Assembly (NCBI GenBank): GCA_051653965.1
Contig: JBOFXG010000002.1
Location: 62,001 to 126,000 of the forward strand
From: CAMREV01 sp051653965
GTDB lineage: Bacteria; Bacillota_I; Bacilli_A; Mycoplasmatales; Mycoplasmoidaceae
Direction: 5' to 3'
DNA length: 64,000 nt
Shown here: positions 34,344-44,577 of the stretch, piece by piece
How positions within the stretch are numbered: position 1 is the stretch's first letter
Layout: every line of letters starts with the position of its first letter
Translations under genes and position numbers: made by a program
Notes under the pieces: generated by a model
Databases searched by the model: none
What the model was told of the DNA's origin: nothing
What the model saw: only the letters and a program-made list of their open reading frames with translations

Positions 34344-35172
34344 TTTTTTTCCTTTTTTCAATATGTATTTTTCTTGACATAATAATGATTGTAAACACTA
34401 AAGACACTAATATTATTATTGCTCCGAATGTAACTATTCAAGCTTTGATACCTTTATTTGATTCAAAAATTGTTGTTCCGATTGTGGAAAAATTACCATT
34501 AACTAATGATGTAATAATAAAGTCATCAAAACTTAATGTTGTTACTAATACAAAGGCTGTAATTAATGAAGATCTTAAAAATGGTATGACAATATTTACA
34601 TATGTTCTAAATTTTGATCATCCAAGATCCATACTTGCAGATATTAATGAGCTTTGAAATTTTGACATTCTTGGATAGATTGCCATTATTGCATATGGAG
34701 TGCAAAAAGATATATGAGCTACTACTACAGTAAAGTATCCAAAATTTTGTCCAAGTGATAATCAAACTAATGAAAATAAAACTGAAAGTGTTACTCCAGA
34801 AATAATATCTGGAATTGCTATATCAAATTTAGTAAAATTTAAAATTGTATTTTTAATTCTTGTATTACTTCCCCAAATTCCTAGTGAGGTTACTAAGGCA
34901 ATTATTAAAGAAATTGGAACTACAACAATTGAAACTAAAAGTGAATTTATAAAAGCATTTAAAAACTCATTATTTTTAAATATTTCAATATAATTTTCTC
35001 CTGTCATTTGATTAAAGTTGTCTAAAATATTTCCTCTTTCACTTTGACCAACAAAGCTTAATAAAACTATAAATATTAATGGAGTATATATTAAAAAAAT
35101 AATTATGTAAATATATCATTTTTTTAGAAAACTAAGAACATTTTCTTTATCAAAACGTATTCTATTAAACAT
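34330..35172 (-). CDS. potC: Polyamine ABC transporter permease PotC
   Basis: Membrane subunit of the PotABCD importer, 280 residues with about six spans. The EAA-type cytoplasmic loop is SASMDLGWSKFRTYVNIVIPFLRS near residue 200. AGGAGG lies 6 bases before the ATG at 35172, which overlaps the potB stop by 8 bases. Its tail runs 14 bases into potD. Confidence 0.9.
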
Positions 35173-36013
35173 TTTTTCTACCTCCTATAAATTTAACTAC
35201 TCTTTTAGGTAAAAAGTAAAAAAGTAAGTACATTCCCATTATTATTAAACTCATTACAATGCTAATTGAAGAAATTCTTGCTAATGCAATATTACTACTA
35301 CTTGAGTCCAGCCCTAAATCAAATATTCAATCACCAATTAATCCACCATCATTTGAGTTATTTACAAATGATGTGATTCCTGTTGCTGTTAATGATGGCA
35401 AGAAAACTAAGAACATTCCCATTAATAGTCCAGGAAGAATATATGGAATGATAACATAGATTAAAGTTTGAAATAAATTTCTACCTAAATCTTTACTAGC
35501 TAATAATAAATTCTTTGGCATTGTTTCAGCAATATTTAATATAGATAAAATAAAAATTGGTAAATTTAGATAAACTAATGTAATAATTGTATATATTTGC
35601 CCAAATGTACTATTTGGCATACCATTAGATGTATCAAAAAATGTTTTTATGCCAATTATTTTTATTAGCATACTTAATCACATTGGCATAGTTAAAACAA
35701 TGACAATTAATGTCTTAAAAATAGATGAATTTATTTGTGATAAAAATAACCCAAAAGGCATTCCTATAAGAACACATAAAATTGTAACAGCTATTGCTAT
35801 CCCAATTGAAATTAAGATTTTTTCTCAAATACTTGAACCTAATCAATTTCAATTATCTTCCATTGGTATATTAGATCCATCAGAATTTGTATTAGGTGAT
35901 AAAGATAATACAATCAAAATTATTGAAGGTATTATTAAGAAAAATAATAACAAAATTGAAAATGGAATCAACTTATTAAAATTTTTATTTCATGTAAATT
36001 TTTTCTTATTCAT
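35165..36013 (-). CDS. potB: Polyamine ABC transporter permease PotB
   Basis: Second membrane subunit, 282 residues and about six spans. The EAA loop reads LLASKDLGRNLFQTLIYVIIPYILPG. The lead helix starts after a positively charged FTWNKNFNK. GGAGGGAG precedes the ATG, which overlaps the potA stop in an ATGAATAA. Several TGA tryptophans. Confidence 0.9.
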
Positions 36014-37613
36014 TTTCTCCCTCCATCAAATGCATATCTTCAATATCTCAACTTAAATAAACTGTTTTACCTACTTCAATTTTTTTAATAGATTCAACAT
36101 TAAGTTGAATGTTATTTCAAATACATTTAGCTTCTCATAAAAGACCTTTATAAGTAATTGATTCAACCTTTGCTGATATTAATGATTTATTTTTATTGAC
36201 TATATCAAAATCTTCAGGTCTAATCATAATTTCTACATTTGAATTAATTTTAAAATCTTTATATTCATTAGAATATTTAAAGTTAGTACCATTAATATTA
36301 ACTGTATATTTATCATTTATTTTTCCACTTAAAATATTTGCCTGGCCTATAAATTTAGAAACTCAAACATTTGATGGTCTGTCATAAATATCTTGAGGGG
36401 TACCAATTTGTTTTATTTCTCCAGAATCCATTACTACAATTTTATCAGATAAAACTAGTGCTTCTTCTTGATCATGAGTTACTAATATAAAAGTAATGCC
36501 CAATTCCTTATGCAATCTTTTTATTTCAAATTGCATTTGTTTTCTTACTTTTGCATCTAATGCACTTAATGGCTCATCTAAAAGTAAAATTTCTGGTTCT
36601 ATTACAATTGCTCTAGCAAGAGCAACTCTTTGTTTCATTCCACCAGATAAGTTTTGTGGTAATAATTTATTCTTACCTTCCAGGCCAACTAATTTTATTA
36701 CCTTTTCAACTTCATTTTTAATTTCTTCTTTTGTAATTTTTCTAGTTAATAATTTTTTTTCTAATCATTCTGTTTCTTCATCTGGATAATTTTGTCAATA
36801 TGAAATTCAATAATCTAAATCATTAAACTTGTTTTCTAACATTTCAATTTTTTTAATTAGTTCTTGAACAAGTCTAAATTTCTTTTTGTTTTTTAATAAA
36901 TCTATAATTAAAGAAAGTTCATCTTTGTCAGCATCTATTTCTTTTGAAGAATAATTTATAAATTTGTTTATTCCCATTTTAAATAATGAAGTATTTATTA
37001 ATTCATAAAATTTAATTTTCATAGGAATATATGAATAAATATCCATATTAAAAATTTCCATAAATTTATTCTCAATTTTTTCAATTTTAATATCAAATTC
37101 TTCTTCTGATATCTTTGAAAGAGAAAATAATGTATCATCATTATTAATTTTTTTATTAATTTTTTCTATTTCTTTTCTTAAATGAGATTGACTTTTTTCA
37201 AGTGATTTTATTTTAGATTGTGATTTTTTTAAATATTCTTTTACTTTTTTATCAACATCCTTATATATATCATTAGAAAGATTCTCAATTGGTTTTCTCA
37301 TTATTTTTAAACCATATGAAATATTTTCTTCAACATTCATATTGGGAAATAATGCATAGTCTTGAAAGACTGTAACACTTGATCTTCTTTGAATCTTTAA
37401 ATCTTTAATATCTATATTATTTGCTAATATTTTTCCTGAATCTGGATTTTCGAAACCAGCCAATAATTTTAGTAATGTAGTTTTACCACATCCTGATGGG
37501 CCTAGTAGAGTAACGAATTCACCTTTTTCAATTTCTAAATCAAAATTCTTAATCACATAATTTTCATTATATTTCTTTGATATATTTTTTATTTGAAGTA
37601 ATATTTTTTTCAA
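36006..37613 (-). CDS. potA: Polyamine ABC transporter ATPase PotA with large insertion
   Basis: ATPase of the polyamine importer, 535 residues against about 380 in E. coli. Walker A GPSGCGKTT is at 38-46, but the signature LSGGMKQR only at 322, so about 190 residues are inserted between the Q-loop (VFQDYALFP) and the signature. The insert (roughly 110-300) is lysine/glutamate-rich coiled coil. Walker B LLLDEPLSALD, the switch histidine TH, and the C-terminal TOBE regulatory domain are normal. The start is a TTG with AGGAGAG upstream. A large PotA with an insert is known from M. genitalium and relatives. Confidence 0.92.
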
Positions 37614-37637
37614 TACTTTTACTCTCCTATTTAAAAA

Positions 37638-38465
37638 TTATTTTTTATTAATTATAAAATTGTTCATCGAATATGCGAATGAGTTTCCTTTAGTAGTAAC
37701 TTCATCTGATAATTCAATAAGTTTTTTTGACGATGGGTTAATACCAATTTTGAAACCTACTTGTTCAAACATTGATACATCATTATTTGAGTCCCCAAAT
37801 GCTACTATTTCTTCTTTGTTTATATTGTATTTTTTACTTATAAATTTGATTGCTTCACCTTTATTGCAATCCTTGTTGGTTATTTCTATTGATCTTTTAG
37901 ATGTGTATACATAATCAATTTCACTAGAAAATTCTTGACCTAGGGTCTCTCATGCTTTTTTTATCTTATTTTTATTAAAAGATAAAAATAATATTTTTAA
38001 AGTGTCATTTTTGAAATCATAATTTTCTTTATTGAATTTTATTATTTTTCCAGAATTAAATTTTGCAACTAATGGTCTTAATGGTAACCTATTTGCATAA
38101 ATTTTTTTATTATTAACTCCATCAACTGAATATATTCAAATTGATACATTAATTCTTTTTTGTAATTCTATTAATCTTTTAAAAATTTCATCAGAAATAC
38201 AATTAGAAAATAATATTTCTTTTGAATTTAAATCATATATTAAGGCACCATTTAACGATATCAAAAAATCATTCTTTTTATTACAATAAATTTCTATATT
38301 ATTATTGTATTCTAAGGCAGAAACCAATCATCTTCCTGTGCAAAGAAAAATTTTTCCACCAAGCTCTTGATATTTCTTAATAGAAACTAAAGATTTTAAA
38401 CTAATTTTTCCATTATGATTTAATAAAGTATGATCTAAATCAATTGCAGCTCAATGGTATTTCAT
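37638..38465 (-). CDS. Cof-type HAD hydrolase
   Basis: A 275-residue phosphatase of the Cof/IIB haloacid dehalogenase type. Motif I is AIDLDHTLLNH, motif II FLCTGRW, motif III Lys in the middle, motif IV GDSNNDVSMFE, and the cap region is between. Natural substrates are likely sugar or nucleotide phosphates; cannot be chosen from sequence. ATG at 38465. Its TAA lies 25 bases from the potA start, so potA may be in the same transcript. Confidence 0.88.
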
Positions 38466-38544
38466 ATAAGTTCCTATAAAAATATGTATGCTTATTTATA
38501 ACATTTATTTTATATTAAAAATTAATTTTTTTATTATAAAAAAA

Positions 38545-38550
38545 TATAAT
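38545..38550 (+). promoter_or_regulatory. -10 box of leaderless plus-strand gene
   Basis: TATAAT ends 10 bases before the ATG at 38561, so transcription would begin within a few bases of the start codon. No ribosome-binding site is present between. Confidence 0.5.
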
Positions 38551-38560
38551 AAAAACATAT

Positions 38561-39196
38561 ATGAATATTCCAGTAAAAAAAATATCTGTTTTATCAATGC
38601 TTTTATCTTTAGGAGTTATATTTAATTATGTTTCTACATTTATTCCATTTTTTGCTTTTGCTTTTTTAAATGTTGATTTATCTGTTGCTTTTGTATTGCT
38701 TGCTTTTTCGTTATATGGCTATTGAAGTGCCTTTTTTATGTGTTTTGCAATTGGATTATTTAGTATTGCTTGATCCACAACAGGAATTATAGGACCAATG
38801 ATATTAATTGTTTCCAATTTATCTTTTATAAGCATATATTTCTTAATATCTAAGTTAATTAAAATAAAAAAGATAGAAATATTAAATGTTATTATTTCAA
38901 TAATAATTAATGCTATATTTTTATCTATTATTAATGGGATTATTTTCACCCCAATATTTCTTAATATGTTCACAGATATTAAAACTATAAACTTTATTGA
39001 AATTGCAAATAATTATAATAGTGGATTATGATATGAGAAATTAAAAATATATTTCATGTTTATTCCAGATTATTGATTAGGAATATTTTCTTTATATACT
39101 TCTTTTAATTTATTTAAATTTTTAATTGGCGGAATTGCTTTTATAATATTTAAGAAAATAATTGAAAAAAATGATCTTTTAAACATTAAAAATTAA
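38561..39196 (+). CDS. Integral membrane protein, ECF S-component-like
   Basis: A 211-residue protein with about six hydrophobic spans, start ATG at 38561. The first span is followed by a small loop and a WSAFF segment; the overall pattern (five to six short spans, charged loops, W-rich) fits the substrate-binding component of an energy-coupling-factor transporter. That is a guess from shape. Only small plus-strand gene in the first 43 kb. Its stop codon shares TTAA with the opposing dnaG stop. Confidence 0.45.
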
Positions 39197-41049
39197 AGGT
39201 TTTTTAATTTAATATATTTTATTAATTCAGTAATAATATTATGTGACTGATCATATATTTCTGGTATTGTCAAAATCTTTTTTTCTTCAATATCATTAAT
39301 AATTTTAAGAACTTTATTTCTATATTTATTTTTTATATTTTCAGTAACTGATGAATTATCAATTTCTTTTAAAACATCTTTATAAGAATAGCTACTATTA
39401 GTTTCATATAAGATATTTAAAATATTTTTTATTTTTTTATATTCCTGATTATTTTTTTCAAGATTCATATAGTTTAATTTTGTTTTAAATAATAATGTTA
39501 TTTTTGGATTAATAGCCATTAAAACTAATAGTGTCTTTTCTAAGTTAATCATTTTATCTTTACTTGTTTTTTCAAAATCAATATAATCATTTTCAACTTT
39601 TCTTGTTTGAGTAAGACTATGATAATTTTCTGTAATTGAATGTTTTGGAGATATTATATTATTTTCATTATTTGCAATTGCAATATAGTTTTCTTTTTTT
39701 AAATTATCAACATAGATAGTATTTTTTTTTAATTCTTTTAATTTTTCAATTTTACTTTCTATTTTAGATTTTATATCTCCGAAAACAAGATTTGTTTTTT
39801 CTGCTAAAATTCTTGAATAATAAGTTATTAAATTTAAATCTCCATATTCAGCAATAAAATCTTCAACTTCATCTATCAAAGAAAGTTTATTATTCACATT
39901 AACTTTTAATATACTAGGAAAGTGTTTATTAATAAAAAATTCAGCAACAGTTATATTAATTTCCTCTTTTTCATGAAAAAGCCTTTTGTTAACTTGTATC
40001 AAAGAATCTAAATCTTTGTAATTTTCAGGATAATTATCAAAAGTCATTAAGACCTTTTCAGTTTGTTTTAAAATTTTAGTTATGTTAATTGTTGCTTTGA
40101 AACCTGCATCATCATTGTCTAACGCTAAAACTAATGTTTTGCATATTTCTTTTTTTATTATTTCAAAATGATTATTTGTAAAACTAGTTCCCATTAATCC
40201 AATAATATTTTTATATCCCATCTTGTGCATTGAAATTACATCGAAAAAGCCTTCTACTAAATATATTTTTTCAAATTCATTCTTAATAACATTTTGCATA
40301 TTGTAAAATAAACTATCTTTTTTGAAGAATTCATTAGTTTTAGAGTTTAAATATTTAACACTTTCTTTTTCTAAAAGTGTTCTACCTGAGAAACCAACAA
40401 TATTACTATATTCATCCATGATAGGAAATATTATTCTATTGATAAAAAAATCTTTATATTCATTTTGAGAATCTAAGTAAATGATACCATTATGTATTAA
40501 ATCATTTTCTTTTCATAATTGATTACCATCTTTGTTTTTTCTTGTAAGATATTTGAAAAGACTATCTTGAGAATTTGGTGCAAAACCAATATTAAAATAT
40601 TTAATTTGCTCATTATCAAGTCCTCTTGAATATAAGTAATTAAGTGCATGCTTATTTTCTTCAGAATAAAGCATTCTATTAAAAAAGAAAGAAGCTTCAT
40701 TATTTATTTTTAGATAATTTTCTTTTTTTTCATTTCTAATGCTATTTATATTATTGATATAAATATTTCGGAAATTAGACTTTTTTGCAACTAATTTTAT
40801 TGAATTTAAATAATCAATTTTTTCTGTTCCTTGAATAAATGAAAAAATGTCACCACCTTTATTACATGAAAAACATTTATACATTTTTTTTTGTGGAGAT
40901 ACATATAAAGATGGTTTTGTATCTTGATGAAAAGGACAAAGACCAAGATAATTAGTGCCTTTTTTTGTAAGTTTTATATATTCACTAACTATACTTAAAA
41001 TATCAGCTGAATTTTTTAATTGATTAATTATTTTATTATCTATGTACAT
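39193..41049 (-). CDS. dnaG: DNA primase
   Basis: Synthesises RNA primers for replication, 618 residues. The N-terminal zinc ribbon is CPFHQ...CFSCNKGGD (residues 38-67, one His and three Cys); the Toprim core follows with EGFFDVISMHKMG and the LALDNDDAG metal site; the C-terminal helicase-interaction domain is rich in Asn and Lys. The start overlaps glyS by 14 bases. Stops TTA is shared with the plus-strand gene. Confidence 0.95.
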
Positions 41050-42427
41050 CTTTTGTTATTATCTCTTCAAAAAATTTATCTATTTTAATAGTATATTGTT
41101 TCATAGTATCTCTATTTCTTATAGTGATAGTTTTCTTGCCATCTTCAATTGAATCAAAATCAAATGTAATACATTCATATGTGCCAATTGCATCTTGTCT
41201 TCTATATCTTTTACCGATTGAACCTGATTCATCATATGAACAAGAATATCCATAGGATAATATTTTTTCATAAAATTCTTTTGTTTCTTTTTTTAATTTA
41301 TTTGTTAATGGTAAAATGCAAAATCTATATGGAGATATTTTTTTATCAAGTGATAAAACAATTCTTGAATCATTGTCTATTTCTTGTATTTCAAAAGCAT
41401 CTATTAAGGTAGCATAAACTAATCTATCTAGACCCATTGAAGGTTCTATTACAGAAGGAAAATATCTAATATTATTTATTTCATCAAAATATTCAAGATC
41501 TTTTTTTGAATTTTCTGAATGGTTTTTTAAATCAAAATTCCCTCTATTTGAAATTCCACATAATTCGCTTCAACCATGAGGGAATTCAAAAAATAAATCA
41601 ACTGTTTTTTTAGAGTAATGAGCAATTTCTTCCTTTTTATATTCATTTTGCTTTATTTTATCTTTTGATATACCTAGTTCATTAATTATGAAATTTTCCA
41701 TATCTATTAATAAATTATCAAAATCCTTATTTTCATTTTCTGGATTAGTAAAATATTCTAATTCCATTTGTTCAAATTCTCTTGATCTGTAAATAAAATT
41801 AGAAGGAGTTATTTCATTTCTAAAAGATTTTCCTATTTGAGCAACACCAAAAGGTATTTTCTTTCTCATTGTTCTTTGAATATTTTTAAAATTAATAAAA
41901 ATACCTTGAGCTGTTTCAGGCCTTAAGTAAACAAGAGTTTTCTTATCTTCTGTAGTTCCTATATTTGTTTCAAACATTAAATTAAAATTTCTAATATCGG
42001 TTCAATCATTACTATTACAACTTGGGCAATTAATTTTCTTGTTTGTAATTATTTTTTTCAAATCATTAAAAGTATTGTTCTCATTTACAATTGAATCATT
42101 TAAAAATTCATTGATAAGTTTGTCAGCTCTAAATCTATTCTTACATTTTTTGCAATCAATTAATGGATCTGAAAAATTATCTAAATGTCCAGATGCTTTT
42201 CAAACACTTGGATTACATATTATATTTGAATCTAAAGGGACAATATTAGTTCTTTTAGTAACAAAATATTCTCATCAAAGATCCCTTATATTTTTCTTAA
42301 TCATTGCACCTAATGGACCATAATCTCATGAATTAGCTAGACCTCCATAAATTTCTGAATTTTGAAAAAAATAACCAGTAGCTTTTAAATGATTTACTAT
42401 TTCTTCTTGTGAATATTTTCTCTTCAT
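41036..42427 (-). CDS. glyS: Glycyl-tRNA synthetase (single-chain, class II)
   Basis: A 463-residue one-polypeptide GlyRS of the alpha2 type, not the bacterial alpha/beta kind. YGPLGAMIKKNIRD at about 30, a C-x2-C...C-x2-C zinc-like knuckle (CKKCKNRF, CPSCNS), motif 2 RPETAQGIFINF... FRNEITP, and motif 3 GLDRL are present. AAAGG precedes the ATG at 42427. It heads the transcript that continues into dnaG. Confidence 0.93.
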
Positions 42428-42464
42428 ATTTTGCCTTTTTTCATAATAATTATATTTAATTATA

Positions 42465-42500
42465 TAAAAAACATAACCAAAAAAATGATTATGTTTTTTC
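42465..42500 (-). terminator. Terminator after rplL
   Basis: AAAAAACATAA / TTATGTTTTTT hairpin with a T run on the minus strand, 19 bases after the rplL stop. Confidence 0.65.
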
Positions 42501-42518
42501 GAATTTAAAATAAAATAA

Positions 42519-42884
42519 TTATTTTATTTCAATTGTAGCTCCTGAACCATCAAATTTCTTTTTAAGTTCTTCAGCTTCTTCAGGTTTAATACCTTCTTTT
42601 ACTGGTTTAGGAGCTCCATCAACTAATCCTTTAGCTTCCATTAATCCTAATCCTGTAATCTCTCTTACTATTTTAATAACAGCAACTTTGTTTGCACCAG
42701 CATTAGCTAAGATTAAACTTACCTCACTTGGAGCTTCAACAGCAGCACCTGCTGTTGCTGCAGCTACAGGAGCAGCGGCAGAAACACCAAATTCAGTTTC
42801 AATACTTTCTATTAATTCTTTAATTTCTAGTAAGCTCATTTCTTTTAATGCAGCTACTATATCTTCTTTTTTCATTTTACTCAT
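42519..42884 (-). CDS. rplL: Ribosomal protein L7/L12
   Basis: Acidic stalk protein that recruits translation GTPases, 121 residues. Dimerisation N-terminus, alanine-rich hinge (AAPVAAATAGAAVEAP) and C-terminal domain with VAVIKIVREITGLGLMEAKGLVD. GGAG precedes the ATG. It pairs with rplJ 15 bases upstream. Confidence 0.97.
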   Translation of the reverse strand: MSKMKKEDIVAALKEMSLLEIKELIESIETEFGVSAAAPVAAATAGAAVEAPSEVSLILANAGANKVAVIKIVREITGLGLMEAKGLVDGAPKPVKEGIKPEEAEELKKKFDGSGATIEIK

Positions 42885-42899
42885 TATTATTCTCCTATT

Positions 42900-43382
42900 T
42901 TATTTTGTTTCTTCAATAGCTTTAAGTGCATATAGAAAACCTCTAATTGGTGCAGTTAAACAAGATAGTAACATCGAGTATAAACCTTCTCTATTAGGTA
43001 ATTTAGATATTGCAATTGTTTTTTCAGCATCAATAAATTTGTTATCAATTACACTACCTTTAAATTTAATACAATCATTTGTCTTAGACAAATCATTAAT
43101 TATTTTTAAAGGTGCTATTTCATCTGAATTACCAAAAGCAATTGCATTTGGTCCTACTAATTCTCCAAATTCTTGAAATCCAACTTTTTTTAATGCTCTA
43201 TTTAGAATATTATTTTTAATAATATGTAAATTAGCATCACTTTTTAGCATTTCTTTTCTAACTGCTGTCATATCAGGTGCGTCGATACCTTGATATTCAA
43301 AAATTAAAAAAGAAGCAGATGATTTCATTAAATCAGAAATTTTGTTAACTTCAGACTCTTTAAATTGAATGATTTTTTTCAA
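42900..43382 (-). CDS. rplJ: Ribosomal protein L10
   Basis: Base of the L7/L12 stalk, 160 residues. It begins with a TTG (43380-43382) with AAAGG upstream; the protein start KKIIQFKESEVNKISDLMKSS matches L10. The conserved YQGIDAPDMTAVRKEML is at about 33. L10 binds its own leader in other bacteria, and a leader with a hairpin lies upstream. Confidence 0.95.
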   Translation of the reverse strand: MKKIIQFKESEVNKISDLMKSSASFLIFEYQGIDAPDMTAVRKEMLKSDANLHIIKNNILNRALKKVGFQEFGELVGPNAIAFGNSDEIAPLKIINDLSKTNDCIKFKGSVIDNKFIDAEKTIAISKLPNREGLYSMLLSCLTAPIRGFLYALKAIEETK

Positions 43383-43535
43383 AACTTTTCCTTTCTTTTT
43401 TTACAATATCCAAATAAAAACTATCAATAATTAAAGTGATAGTTTTTATATTAAAAAAATATAAAACCTCGATAACATTTTTAAAAGTAAATTAATACTT
43501 AGTTATTGTCTTTGGTATATTGCAACAATATTCTA
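43383..43535 (-). promoter_or_regulatory. rplJ leader (L10-L12 autoregulatory region)
   Basis: About 150 bases of leader upstream of rplJ. A TAGAAT -10 box lies at 43530-43535. The transcript contains CAAAGACAATAACTAAG and TATCGAGGTTT, which match the conserved bases of Firmicute L10 leaders, and an AAAAACTATCA / TGATAGTTTTT hairpin (43416-43447) next to a T run. This would let L10 or L10-(L12)4 shut off the operon. Confidence 0.6.
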
Positions 43536-43576
43536 CCATAAAATTTTAAATAATATAGATATTAACCATTTATTGT

Positions 43577-43582
43577 TATAAT
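43577..43582 (+). promoter_or_regulatory. -10 box of tRNA-Cys promoter
   Basis: TATAAT ends nine bases before tRNA-Cys; -35 not clear. Confidence 0.5.
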
Positions 43583-43591
43583 ATTATATGT

Positions 43592-43665
43592 GGTACCTTA
43601 GCCAAGTGGTAAGGCAAAGAGCTGCAACCTCTTCATCATCAGTTCAAATCTGATAGGTACCTCCA
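43592..43665 (+). tRNA. tRNA-Cys (GCA)
   Basis: Anticodon loop CTGCAAC (GCA), acceptor GGTACCT paired with AGGTACC, encoded CCA. 74 bases. Confidence 0.93.
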
Positions 43666-43669
43666 AAAT

Positions 43670-43746
43670 GCACCTTTAGCTCAATTGGATAGAGCATTTG
43701 TCTACGAAACAAAAGGTTATGGGTTCAAGTCCAATAAGGTGCGCCA
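43670..43746 (+). tRNA. tRNA-Arg (ACG)
   Basis: Anticodon loop CTACGAA (ACG, read as inosine at wobble), encoded GCCA end, four bases after tRNA-Cys. 77 bases. Confidence 0.92.
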
Positions 43747-43880
43747 TTTTATAATAAACACAATATTAATTATATATTATGAATTTTTTTATTTATATAG
43801 TTTGATATAATAATTAAGTTATAATAATAAACTAATTTAATATATAATTATTTTGTTTTTTTAAACAAAAAATAAATATT
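43747..43880 (+). promoter_or_regulatory. AT-rich spacer with promoter-like boxes before tRNA-Pro
   Basis: 134 bases separating two tRNA groups, with TATAAT at 43806, 43820 and 43843 and a TTTTGTTT / AAACAAAA hairpin at about 43851-43870. Likely holds a promoter for the downstream tRNA run; which box is used is not clear. Confidence 0.4.
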
Positions 43881-43957
43881 CGGGAAGTAGCTTAGCTTGG
43901 TAGAGCACTTGGTTTGGGACCAAGGGGTCGCAGGTTCAAATCCTGTCTTCCCGACCA
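43881..43957 (+). tRNA. tRNA-Pro (TGG)
   Basis: Anticodon loop TTTGGGA (TGG), acceptor CGGGAAG with CTTCCCG, discriminator A, CCA encoded. 77 bases. Confidence 0.93.
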
Positions 43958-43964
43958 TTTTTAT

Positions 43965-44041
43965 GGCAGGGTATCTCAGTTGGTTAGAGAACTCGGCTCA
44001 TACCCGGGGTGTCGTGGGTTCAAGTCCCACTCCTGCTACCA
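43965..44041 (+). tRNA. tRNA-Met elongator (CAT)
   Basis: Anticodon loop CTCATAC (CAT). The GGCAGGG / CCTGCT acceptor and CGG anticodon-stem context resemble mollicute elongator tRNA-Met. 77 bases. Confidence 0.8.
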
Positions 44042-44047
44042 ATATTT

Positions 44048-44123
44048 GGAGCTATAGCTCAATGGTTAGAGCCCCCGACTCATAATCGGTAGGTTGCAGG
44101 TTCGAGTCCTGCTAGCTCCACCA
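44048..44123 (+). tRNA. tRNA-Ile (CAT, lysidine-modified)
   Basis: Anticodon loop CTCATAA; CAT must be changed to lysidine by TilS to read AUA. Its GGAGCTA acceptor paired with TAGCTCC is like mollicute tRNA-Ile2 and unlike the other two CAT tRNAs. 76 bases. Confidence 0.75.
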
Positions 44124-44171
44124 GTTTAAAAAAACAAAAAATTAATATTAATTATAATATTAATTAAAAAT

Positions 44172-44264
44172 GGAGGATTACCCAAGTCCGGTTGAAGGGG
44201 TCAGTCTTGAAAACTGAAAGGCGGCGTGAGTCGCGCGGGGGTTCGAATCCCTCATCCTCCGCCA
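44172..44264 (+). tRNA. tRNA-Ser (TGA)
   Basis: A 93-base class II tRNA with a long variable arm, anticodon loop CTTGAAA (TGA), acceptor GGAGGAT with ATCCTCC, encoded CCA. Confidence 0.93.
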
Positions 44265-44273
44265 TTTTTATAT

Positions 44274-44349
44274 CGCGGGATAGAGCAGACGGTAGCTCAT
44301 CAGGCTCATAATCTGAAGGTCGGTGGTTCGAGTCCACCTCCCGCAACCA
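44274..44349 (+). tRNA. tRNA-fMet initiator (CAT)
   Basis: Anticodon loop CTCATAA. The unpaired C1/A72 acceptor end (CGCGGGA... TCCCGCA) is the initiator mark. 76 bases, encoded CCA. Confidence 0.9.
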
Positions 44350-44353
44350 TTTT

Positions 44354-44429
44354 GGTCCTGTGGTGTAGTGATTAACATGCCTCTCTGTCACAGAGGAGAT
44401 CGCGGGTTTGAGTCCCGTCAGGACCGCCA
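44354..44429 (+). tRNA. tRNA-Asp (GTC)
   Basis: Anticodon loop CTGTCAC (GTC), acceptor GGTCCTG with CAGGACC, CCA encoded. 76 bases. Confidence 0.93.
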
Positions 44430-44433
44430 TTAT

Positions 44434-44509
44434 GGCTTCTTAGCTCAGTCGGTAGAGCAACAGACTGAAAATCTGTGTGTCGACAGTTCGATTCTGTCAG
44501 AAGCCACCA
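44434..44509 (+). tRNA. tRNA-Phe (GAA)
   Basis: Anticodon loop CTGAAAA (GAA), acceptor GGCTTCT with AGAAGCC, CCA encoded. 76 bases. Last tRNA before plsX. Confidence 0.93.
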
Positions 44510-44520
44510 TTAAAAAATTT

Positions 44521-44556
44521 AAATTCTATTCATAAACAATGAGTAGAATTTATTTT
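44521..44556 (+). terminator. Terminator after tRNA run
   Basis: AAATTCTATTCAT / ATGAGTAGAATTT hairpin then T-rich bases, 21 bases before plsX. Confidence 0.55.
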
Positions 44557-44577
44557 AAAAAATCTTAAAGGAATAAT

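Noticed and set aside
44124..44171. Large A/T palindrome between tRNA-Ile and tRNA-Ser
   Set aside because: ATTAATATTAATTATAATATTAATT is expected by chance at this base composition and is not followed by a T run.
43897..44535. Short frames over the tRNA cluster, and an antisense one at 44164-44430
   Set aside because: They are translated tRNA sequence.
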